From NCBI RefSeq assembly GCF_003050785.1, contig NZ_QAOH01000021.1, positions 1 through 50,283 of the forward strand: a stretch of DNA of 50,283 nucleotides, given 5' to 3'. Positions 1-7,080 of this stretch are shown in pieces (within the stretch, counting starts at the first letter, position 1; the number at the start of each line of letters is the position of its first letter). The notes under the pieces are model-generated. The model was not told the DNA's origin. It made no database searches and saw only the letters and a program-made list of their open reading frames with translations. A program made the position numbers and the translations under genes. This stretch comes from Celeribacter persicus. Its GTDB lineage: Bacteria > Pseudomonadota > Alphaproteobacteria > Rhodobacterales > Rhodobacteraceae.

Positions 1-5
1 GAAAA

Positions 6-875
6 ATGCTCGCCAACTTGCTTCATTTCTATGATCTATATCCGAATATTCTGCTCCATTTAAAAAGCATTGATCGGGCTTCACTCGCTCCCGATTTACT
101 CGAATCCCTTGAATTTCATGGGCAGAGACAACGTGAGATATTCGATATTGCGCAGGTCTACCAGATTGATGAAAGCGCCGAGATGATGCTGGGCAACCTT
201 TCGGCTCAAATGCAAAGGGACGGTCTCGACAGCATGTTCAGCTCCGTCCGCCTGCCGTTTCCTGCGATGTTGCTGACCGTGCCAGAACCGAAAGTGGGCG
301 ATTGGCCTGCCGCGCTGATCACCCAAGATGAGGATACGCTTTATACTCAAATTTATCATGTAAACAAAGATGGCTTGTTTCCAAACCTGCTGATCTTCAG
401 ATCACGAGGAGCGTCGGTAGATATCTTGCATTCGCCGACATTTGCTCTGGCTCAGGCGAATGGGGATGGCGTTACCGAAGAAGCTGCCATTAAACAGGAA
501 AAGCGTCTCTGCTTCGGTTTCCTGGCAATGGCTGTTGGCATGTCAATCCTGTTCGAGCACAAGGCCATGCTGGAAAAAGAGGAAGTGCCAGCCTATCCGC
601 GCGCAGAGAGGCGAAGGGCACAAAAGTCAGGTCGAGCACTACCCAATAAATCCATTATCAAGGTCAGTCTAGGCGAGCTTGGAAAACGTCAGCTTGAAGC
701 GACTTACAGTGAGAGCAAAGCAAACGAAGGGGAACGCTCCAAACGCAGAGCACATTGGGTACAGGGACATTTTATGCGCAACCGGGCGGGTGGCATCAGT
801 TGGCGAAACCCACATATCCGGGGCGTAGGCCCGCTTCTTGAGCAAGAACGGCATATTTCCGTTGAAGAGGAGTGA
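6..875 (+). CDS. Hypothetical protein, function unknown
   Basis: I do not recognise this 289-residue protein. The N-terminal two thirds look like a soluble alpha/beta domain with a run of small hydrophobic residues near positions 175-185 (GFLAMAVGMSILF), too short and mixed to call a membrane segment. The C-terminal 80 residues are strongly basic and end in a segment with HWVQGHF and HIRGVGP. Similar basic tails occur in uncharacterised proteins of plasmids and prophages, from general knowledge. The first ATG lies 5 bases from the window edge and the frame stays open to the edge, so the true start may lie outside. It points towards the convergent gene at 960-1244. Mobile origin is a guess. 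Confidence 0.6.
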   Translation: MLANLLHFYDLYPNILLHLKSIDRASLAPDLLESLEFHGQRQREIFDIAQVYQIDESAEMMLGNLSAQMQRDGLDSMFSSVRLPFPAMLLTVPEPKVGDWPAALITQDEDTLYTQIYHVNKDGLFPNLLIFRSRGASVDILHSPTFALAQANGDGVTEEAAIKQEKRLCFGFLAMAVGMSILFEHKAMLEKEEVPAYPRAERRRAQKSGRALPNKSIIKVSLGELGKRQLEATYSESKANEGERSKRRAHWVQGHFMRNRAGGISWRNPHIRGVGPLLEQERHISVEEE

Positions 876-959
876 TGCAGACAGGTCTGAATGTCTCCCT
901 GTGGACGCGAGGCATTGAGGCGCTAACGATCCATAGCCAGCGCCTCATTGATATGTTTC

Positions 960-1244
960 TTAAGTATCTGAATCTTCCCCTGTCGAGGACAACGCGTCCT
1001 GCAAGCCCTGCTCCAAGAGCTGGAGAATGTGCAGCGGCATTTCATCAACGCTCCACGCTCTGCGCGGATCGGGCCAGAGTTGGTCGAAGATGTCTTCTGT
1101 CATGACGACATAGGCAATCCTGCCATGATGACGCAAAAACGTCGGCCCCTTGTCGGCCTGTCGCGCCAATTTCAACGCGTCGTATTGCAGTGTCTCAACG
1201 TCGAAACGACGGCCTTGGAGTGGCGGAAGTTTAGAACGATCCAT
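960..1244 (-). CDS. Small protein resembling a Phd/YefM-type antitoxin
   Basis: This is a 94-residue protein. I chose the ATG at 1244 because AAAGGA lies 7 bases upstream; an in-frame ATG at 1259 has no such site. The central part (YDALKLARQADKGPTFLRHH, then GRIAYVVMTEDIFDQL) has the pattern of a prevent-host-death antitoxin: a helix, then a strand reading G-x-x-A-Y-V-V-M, then a helix. The tail is acidic, as in many antitoxins. No toxin gene of typical RelE or PIN size sits beside it, so it could be an orphan antitoxin or a small DNA-binding regulator. It faces away from imuA across a 200-bp spacer that holds the LexA box and a perfect palindrome. Confidence 0.6.
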   Translation of the reverse strand: MDRSKLPPLQGRRFDVETLQYDALKLARQADKGPTFLRHHGRIAYVVMTEDIFDQLWPDPRRAWSVDEMPLHILQLLEQGLQDALSSTGEDSDT

Positions 1245-1367
1245 AGATTTTCCTTTCATCGGCGCACGACACTGGTCACGGAGAAGTCCGTGTTGGCGTG
1301 CGAGCGAGATGGAAAATCTAAGTCATGTGTCTGCGTACCATGTGTGCCGGAATGTGTCATCCCTGTT

Positions 1368-1382
1368 TGACGCTGAGCGTCA
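1368..1382. repeat. Perfect 15-bp palindrome between the antitoxin-like gene and imuA
   Basis: TGACGCT-G-AGCGTCA is a perfect inverted repeat with 7-bp arms around one base. It lies 124 bp upstream of the antitoxin-like start and 46 bp upstream of the LexA box, in the divergent spacer. The arms are too short and there is no T-run, so a terminator is unlikely. An operator for a small dimeric regulator is possible. Confidence 0.5.
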
Positions 1383-1428
1383 TGCCGGACATCGCCTCCC
1401 AACTTAGGCCCAATTGCCGAATGCAGAT

Positions 1429-1443
1429 GTTCCCATTACGTTC
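1429..1443 (+). promoter_or_regulatory. LexA (SOS) box upstream of imuA
   Basis: The sequence GTTC-CCATTAC-GTTC matches exactly the GTTC-N7-GTTC direct-repeat SOS box known for alphaproteobacterial LexA. It lies immediately before imuA, ending 5 bases before the first ATG. Such boxes are the usual control of imuA-imuB-dnaE2 cassettes. The position implies that the promoter overlaps the box and that the mRNA either has almost no leader or starts translation further inside the open frame. Confidence 0.9.
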
Positions 1444-1448
1444 CATTC

Positions 1449-2027
1449 ATGCGAGTCGATATTCACACCATCTTCCCCCTGCGCCGCGCGCGGGTGCATG
1501 AGGTCTATGGTCCCAGTTCCATGAGCTTCGCCGCCATGGCTGCGGCAGGCGCGTGCCTCTGGATCAGAGAAAGCTGGCACTCTGACACGATCACGCCTCA
1601 GGGGCTTTTGCCGATCTTCGATCCAGCGCGCCTGTTGCTGGCCCGCCCCAAGGATCAAACCGATGCGCTCGCCGTCGCCGAAGAGGTGCTAAAAGACGGT
1701 GCGCTCCCCTTTGTCGTCATCGAAATCACCCGTCCGCTAAACCTACGCGAGGGGCGGCGGTTGCAACTCGCGGCCAAGGCAGGCGGCTCCACGGGGCTTT
1801 GCATCATTCCCGAAGGCATGGGGTCGAACGCCGCCGAGACCCGTTGGCATGCCGCGCCGATCTTTGACACACAAAGCGAGGACTCGACTCTGATGCGATG
1901 GGAAATTAAAAAGAACAAATCGGGAACATGTGGTGCCTGGAATGTTCGATGGGATCAAAAAACGCGTCGTGTGCATGTGGTTTCCCCGGTTGGCGAGCGA
2001 CCGGGTTCTGCGCGCACGTCTGGTTGA
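1449..2027 (+). CDS. imuA: ImuA, SOS mutagenesis accessory protein (RecA/SulA-like)
   Basis: This 192-residue protein has the hallmarks of ImuA, a small RecA-fold relative that works with ImuB and DnaE2 in damage-induced mutagenic translesion synthesis. The N-terminal PLRRARVHEVYGPSSMSFAA segment is the family's entry into the core. It is followed by LWIRESW, FDPARLLLARP and a VVIEITRPLNLREGRRLQLA stretch. A Walker A motif is absent, as is usual for short ImuA proteins. The ATG at 1449 is only 5 bases after the LexA box, so a later start such as ATG 1521 cannot be excluded. The gene overlaps imuB by about 98 bases. Confidence 0.87.
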   Translation: MRVDIHTIFPLRRARVHEVYGPSSMSFAAMAAAGACLWIRESWHSDTITPQGLLPIFDPARLLLARPKDQTDALAVAEEVLKDGALPFVVIEITRPLNLREGRRLQLAAKAGGSTGLCIIPEGMGSNAAETRWHAAPIFDTQSEDSTLMRWEIKKNKSGTCGAWNVRWDQKTRRVHVVSPVGERPGSARTSG

Positions 2028-3396
2028 TGGCCCCTTCGCGATCACGCTCAAGTCGAACAACACCGAACGGATTTATTGTCTGAACGAGACCGCCGAAGGC
2101 TTGGGCCTGACGCGCGGCATGAGCTTTGCCGACGCCCGCGCCTTTTGTCCCGACCTGATCAGCCAACCCGCGCGCCCCGATCTCGATGCCCGGTTCCTCG
2201 CCATGCTGCGCCGTTGGGCGACGCGCTATTGCCCTTGGGTGGGGCGTGATGGCGAAGATGGCTTGGTGCTGGATGTCACCGGATCGACGCATCTTTGGGG
2301 CGGGGAAGCGGAGATGCTGGCGGATATTCAAGATCGCGCGATGCGGGCGGGACTGACGCTCCGTTTGGGATGCGCGGGGACCCGTGGCGCGGCTTGGGCC
2401 TTTGCGCACTTTGGAACGAGAGAGGAAGCCCTCACCGATCTTCCAGTAACCGCGCTGCGTCTTGATGAAACGATGGTGACTGCCTTGCAACGCCTCGGCC
2501 TGCGCAGCATTGGCGATCTGGCGGACGTCGCCCGTGCGCCGCTGACCCGTCGCTTCGGCCCTGACCTGCTACTGCGCCTCGATCAAGCCATGGGTCACAT
2601 CCCCGAACCCGTCACGCCCGAAAGCGAACCGCCAAGCTTTGCGACCCGCATGAGTCTACCGGAGCCCGTCGGCCTGACCGAAGATGTGATGGGCCTCACC
2701 GCCCGGCTTCTCTCCCCGCTCTGTGACACGCTCAACCGCCATGAAATGGGCGCGCGTCGCCTCACTCTGACCCTGCGCCGAGTCGATCAGGGCAGTCAAC
2801 AGGTCGAGCTGCGCCTTGCCGCGCCGATGCGCGATCCGCAGCGGATTTTGCCTTTGTTCGAGCGCGGGGTGAGCGAGGTGGATGCGGGCTTTGGCATCGA
2901 TCAGATTCGGCTGGAAGCCACACAGGTCGAACCGCTCCCCGTGCAGCAGATCGGCAATGCACAAACCTCCCCCGATCAGCTCAACGACCTGATCACCCGG
3001 ATCGGCACGCGCATCGGGCTGGAAAACATTCAACGTTTCCTCCCCGCCGACAGCCACATCCCGGAGCGCAGCTTTGCCATCGCGCCCGCCGCCTTCAGTA
3101 CGCCCGACAGCGCATGGTCCTGCCTGCGCCCGCGTCCCCTGCGCCTGTTTTCGCCCGAACCGATTGCCGGTCATAGCGCCGAGCCTCCCGCGCGGTTTCG
3201 TTGGCGCCGCATGTCGCTTACCACCGGGCGCGCCACCGGCCCCGAACGCATCGCGCCGGAATGGTGGCTGCCGAATGACGCATGGCGCTCGGGGGTACGC
3301 GACTATTGGCGGATCGAAACTCGCGAGGGACGCCGCCTTTGGCTTTATCACACGCCGCAAAACCCCGGCTGGTTCGTACAAGGAGAATTCGCATGA
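1930..3396 (+). CDS. imuB: ImuB, Y-family-like polymerase homologue of the mutasome
   Basis: ImuB is a DinB-like but catalytically inactive scaffold that binds the beta clamp and brings DnaE2 to lesions. The start region RVVCMWFPRLASDRVLRAR is the standard ImuB opening. It continues with an altered palm (EDGLVLDVTGSTHLWGGEAE), where the acidic catalytic set of true Y-polymerases is not maintained, and a helix-hairpin-helix stretch (LQRLGLRSIGDLADVARAPL) near residue 185. The 488-residue length is typical. GTG 1930 gives the longest frame; ATG 1942 is an equally reasonable start. It lies inside the 3' end of imuA, and its stop overlaps the dnaE2 start as ATGA, so the three genes are translationally coupled. 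Confidence 0.92.
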   Translation: MVPGMFDGIKKRVVCMWFPRLASDRVLRARLVDGPFAITLKSNNTERIYCLNETAEGLGLTRGMSFADARAFCPDLISQPARPDLDARFLAMLRRWATRYCPWVGRDGEDGLVLDVTGSTHLWGGEAEMLADIQDRAMRAGLTLRLGCAGTRGAAWAFAHFGTREEALTDLPVTALRLDETMVTALQRLGLRSIGDLADVARAPLTRRFGPDLLLRLDQAMGHIPEPVTPESEPPSFATRMSLPEPVGLTEDVMGLTARLLSPLCDTLNRHEMGARRLTLTLRRVDQGSQQVELRLAAPMRDPQRILPLFERGVSEVDAGFGIDQIRLEATQVEPLPVQQIGNAQTSPDQLNDLITRIGTRIGLENIQRFLPADSHIPERSFAIAPAAFSTPDSAWSCLRPRPLRLFSPEPIAGHSAEPPARFRWRRMSLTTGRATGPERIAPEWWLPNDAWRSGVRDYWRIETREGRRLWLYHTPQNPGWFVQGEFA

Positions 3397-6300
3397 GTTT
3401 CCTTTGTGCCGAAAATACTCCACCCCAGCCCACCTCCTACGCCGAGCTGTGCGTCACCTCGAACTTTACCTTCCTTACAGGCGCTTCGCATCCCGAGGAG
3501 CTGATGCTGCGTGCCGCAGAGCTGGGGTTAGAGGCCATCGCGATCACCGACCGCAACACGCTTGCGGGCGTTGTGCGGGCTTATTCGGCGCTCAAGACAC
3601 TCCGCGAAGAGGTCGCCGCACAGCTTCGCGTGCGCTCCTCGCATCAGGTCGATCCTTGTTCGCGACAAGAGATTGGGGCGCCGCAAGACTTCCCTGTTCC
3701 GCTGACTCCAAAGCTGCCGAAGCTCATCGTCGGCAGCCGCCTCGTCCTGCGCGATTGCCCTGTCGAATGGCTCGCACTGCCTACCGACCGTGCGGCCTAT
3801 CACCGGCTGTCGCGGCTTTTGACCTTGGGCAAGCGGCGGGCGGAAAAAGCCGAATGCCATCTTGATCTGAGCGATCTTGAGACAGACTGTCAGGGGATGA
3901 TCCTCATTGCCTTGCCCCCGAAGGACCTAACGCGTGCTCAACCCGCCCTTCAGCGCTTACAACGCCGTTACCCCGGCTACGTCTTTCTCGGCGCCGCCCC
4001 GCGCTATGATGGCTCCGATCAGAGATGGTTCGACGCCTGTGCCGCACTGGCGCTGCGGTGCTCGACCCCGATGGTCGCGGTGGGCGATGTGCTCATGCAT
4101 CACGGACGGCGGCGCAGGCTCGCGGACGTGCTGACCTGTCTGCGCGAGGGGCTGACCATCGACCGGATCGGCACCAAGGCCCTGCCCAATGCCGAACGCC
4201 GTCTGAAGGGCGCCGCCGACATGGCGCGGCTCTATCGCAACCACCCGGCGGCGCTCAAACGCACCTTGGAGATCGCCGCGCGCTGTGGCTTTGATCTCTC
4301 GGAACTCAGTTACGAATACCCCGATGAGATGTCGGAGGGCGAAGCGCCGCAGGACCGGTTGGACCGGCTGGCGCGCGAGGGGCTGCGCCGCCGTTATCCG
4401 GAGGGCGCGACCGAGCGCGTACATCAGTTGATGCACAAGGAGCTGTCCCTGATCGGCGAACTCAACTACGCGCCCTATTTCCTCACCGTGCATGACATCG
4501 TGCAAGAAGCGCGGTCGCGCGGCATTCTTTGCCAGGGGCGCGGTTCGGCGGCCAATTCCATCCTCTGCTACCTTCTCGGTATCACCGATGTGTCGCCCGA
4601 CATGATCGGCATGGTGTTCGAACGCTTCATCTCCCGGCACCGCGGCGAGCCGCCCGACATCGACGTGGATTTCGAACACGAGCGCCGCGAGGAAGTGATC
4701 CAGTGGATCTATGAGAAATACGGTCGCCACCGCGCCGGGCTTTGTGCGACCGTGATCCATTTCCGCACCCGCGCCGCGATCCGCGAGGTGGGCAAGGTTA
4801 TGGGATTGTCCCAAGACCTCACCGCGCGACTGTCGGGCGACATCTGGGGGCTGACCAATTCCGGCGCGGATATGGAGCGGGCGATAGAACTGGGCCTCAA
4901 TCCCAAGGACCGGCGGCTGGCGCAGACCATAGACCTCATCGGCGAGATCATTGGATTTCCGCGCCACCTCTCACAACATGTCGGCGGCTTCATCATCACG
5001 CGCGGGCGTCTCGACGAGCTTTGCCCCATCGAGAATGCGGCGATGGAAAACCGCACGGTGATCGAATGGGACAAGGACGACATCGACGCTTTGGGCATTC
5101 TCAAGGTCGATATTCTGAGCCTCGGGATGCTGACCTGCCTGCGCAAAAGCTTCGATCTTTTGGATGCGCATGAGAAGACGCGCCTCACCCTCGACACCGT
5201 GCCGCAAGAGGACCGCACAACCTATGAGATGTTGCAACGCGCCGATGCGGTGGGGGTGTTTCAGGTCGAAAGCCGGGCGCAGATGAACTTTCTGCCGCGC
5301 ATGAAACCCGCCACGTTTTACGATCTGGTGATCGAGGTCGCAATCGTCCGCCCCGGTCCCATTCAGGGCGGCATGGTCAAACCCTACATTCGACGGCGGC
5401 AGGGATTGGAGGCCCCCGAACCCTTTGGTCCTGCGCTCGAAGAGGTCACGCGCAAAACGCTTGGCGTGCCGCTATTTCAGGAACAAGCCATGCAGATCGC
5501 CGTCGTCGGCGCGGGCTATTCGGCGGAAGAGGCCGACAAGCTACGGCGCTCGCTGGCCTCCTTCCGGCGCATGGGCACCATCGGCGAGCACCGCGACCGG
5601 TTTGTGCGCGGCATGATGGGGAATGGCTACAGCCAAGAGATCGCGGAGGCCTGTTTCGGCCAGATCGAAGGCTTCGCGGATTACGGCTTTCCCGAAAGCC
5701 ACGCGGCGGCCTTTGCCATGCTGACCTATGTGTCGTCCTGGCTCAAATGCCATCACCCAGCTGTGTTCGCCTGCGCTTTGCTGAATTCCCAGCCAATGGG
5801 GTTCTACGCCCCGGCGCAGATCGTGCGGGATGTCCGCGAACATGGCGTCGAGGTGCGCCCCGTCTGCGTGAACCATTCCGAGTGGGACAACCTGTTGGAG
5901 CGTCGGGCCGACGGGGCGCTGGCGCTGCGCCTCGGGTTTCGCCAAATCAAAGGCTTTCGCGAAGAGGACGCCGGTTGGATCACAGCAGCGCGTGGCAACG
6001 GCTACCAAGACCCGGAAAGTGTTTGGCTCCGCGCAGGCGTCGCACCGCATGTGCTCGAACGGCTGGCAGAAGCCGACGCCTTTATGGGCATGGGACTAAC
6101 GCGCCGCGATGCCCTGTGGCAGGTCCGCGCGATCCGGGCCCCGAAGCCGCTGCCGTTGTTTTCTGATCCGCTCGATGGTGAGGGCATTCGTGAACCCGAA
6201 GTCATCCTGCCCAACATGCATCTGGGCGAGGAAGTCGTGGAGGATTACGTCGCCTTGCGCCTGACGCTTCGCGCCCATCCGATGGAGCTTTTGCGCCCCT

Positions 6301-6740
6301 CGCTCCCAAACCTGACGCCGCACGACCGCCTGCCAACAGCGCCCCTCATCCGCACCACCGTCTGCGGTCTCGTCATCACCCGGCAACGCCCCGGCACGGC
6401 GTCGGGCGTGATCTTCCTGACGCTCGAAGACGAAACCGGCGTCTCCAACGTGGTGGTCTGGCCCAAGGTCTACGAGCGTTTCCGCCGCATCGTCATGGGC
6501 GGGCGTCTCTTGCGTGTCACCGGTCGGCTGGAGCGCGAAGGCATCGTCGTCCACCTCATCGCCGATCACATCGAAGACCTGTCGCACAAGCTCTCAGAGC
6601 TGGGCCATCCGCTCGACGACGCCATCGGCATCACCCAGCCACAAGCCGACGACGCCCCCCGCCCCCCACGCTACCCATCCCGTGCGCGTCACCCCAGGGA
6701 GCAGGCCAAGCGGTTGTTTCCAAGCCGGGATTTCCATTGA
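3393..6740 (+). CDS. dnaE2: DnaE2, error-prone DNA polymerase III alpha subunit
   Basis: A 1115-residue C-family polymerase that carries out lesion bypass in the SOS response together with ImuA and ImuB. ATG 3393 was chosen because AGGAGAAT sits just upstream, it overlaps the imuB stop as ATGA, and it opens with the family's YAELCVTSNFTFLTGASHP. An N-terminal PHP domain (AIAITDRNTLAGVVRAY near residue 50) is followed by the polymerase core with the catalytic aspartates in PPDIDVDFEHERREE near residue 420. Next come FPRHLSQHVGGFIITRG and a C-terminal OB-fold part (GLVITRQRPGTASGVIFLTL). The protein is intact and of normal length. Confidence 0.96.
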   Translation: MSFLCAENTPPQPTSYAELCVTSNFTFLTGASHPEELMLRAAELGLEAIAITDRNTLAGVVRAYSALKTLREEVAAQLRVRSSHQVDPCSRQEIGAPQDFPVPLTPKLPKLIVGSRLVLRDCPVEWLALPTDRAAYHRLSRLLTLGKRRAEKAECHLDLSDLETDCQGMILIALPPKDLTRAQPALQRLQRRYPGYVFLGAAPRYDGSDQRWFDACAALALRCSTPMVAVGDVLMHHGRRRRLADVLTCLREGLTIDRIGTKALPNAERRLKGAADMARLYRNHPAALKRTLEIAARCGFDLSELSYEYPDEMSEGEAPQDRLDRLAREGLRRRYPEGATERVHQLMHKELSLIGELNYAPYFLTVHDIVQEARSRGILCQGRGSAANSILCYLLGITDVSPDMIGMVFERFISRHRGEPPDIDVDFEHERREEVIQWIYEKYGRHRAGLCATVIHFRTRAAIREVGKVMGLSQDLTARLSGDIWGLTNSGADMERAIELGLNPKDRRLAQTIDLIGEIIGFPRHLSQHVGGFIITRGRLDELCPIENAAMENRTVIEWDKDDIDALGILKVDILSLGMLTCLRKSFDLLDAHEKTRLTLDTVPQEDRTTYEMLQRADAVGVFQVESRAQMNFLPRMKPATFYDLVIEVAIVRPGPIQGGMVKPYIRRRQGLEAPEPFGPALEEVTRKTLGVPLFQEQAMQIAVVGAGYSAEEADKLRRSLASFRRMGTIGEHRDRFVRGMMGNGYSQEIAEACFGQIEGFADYGFPESHAAAFAMLTYVSSWLKCHHPAVFACALLNSQPMGFYAPAQIVRDVREHGVEVRPVCVNHSEWDNLLERRADGALALRLGFRQIKGFREEDAGWITAARGNGYQDPESVWLRAGVAPHVLERLAEADAFMGMGLTRRDALWQVRAIRAPKPLPLFSDPLDGEGIREPEVILPNMHLGEEVVEDYVALRLTLRAHPMELLRPSLPNLTPHDRLPTAPLIRTTVCGLVITRQRPGTASGVIFLTLEDETGVSNVVVWPKVYERFRRIVMGGRLLRVTGRLEREGIVVHLIADHIEDLSHKLSELGHPLDDAIGITQPQADDAPRPPRYPSRARHPREQAKRLFPSRDFH

Positions 6741-7080
6741 GAGTGGATGGGGAAGCGGCCCAAACCTGACATCATCCAGCATCACTCGGTTGACCAAGGA
6801 CCGCGCCACTGATTTCCTTACCGTTCGCCGTAAGTGCTCATTCTACGCCGCAGACATTAGAACTTCTGAAAGGGCGGAGAGCGGCCGTTCGCAGCACTCG
6901 CAAGCTATCGAACTGCCTCGAACGTTAGCTGACATCGGCGTCGCGCATACATCCGCACGCAAAGGCTTCTTGCGCCTTTGACATTTTCAACAGCTAACTA
7001 AGGAATAGGCTTCCGTCATTGACACGGCACTTGTAGCCTTCTGATTTTGATAAGTATGTTTTGCGAGAGAGGGCAATACG
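6741..7080. other. Intergenic spacer after dnaE2; left edge of the accessory region
   Basis: No credible gene is seen in these 340 bases. A small hairpin with 7-bp arms (CAAAGGC at 6960-6966 and GCCTTTG at 6974-6980) has no clear T-run and is only a weak terminator candidate. TTGACA at 7019-7024, with TGATTT 17 bases further on, could be a promoter for the ATPase gene. Composition shifts here to more A+T than in dnaE2, in line with an island edge. The boundary itself is inferred. Confidence 0.4.

Noticed and set aside
872-1105. Plus-strand frame after the first gene
   Set aside because: It is antisense to the antitoxin-like gene and has biased, shadow-like composition.
7019-7047. Strong promoter for the ATPase gene
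   Set aside because: TTGACA is perfect but the -10 partner TGATTT is poor; mentioned only within the spacer entry.
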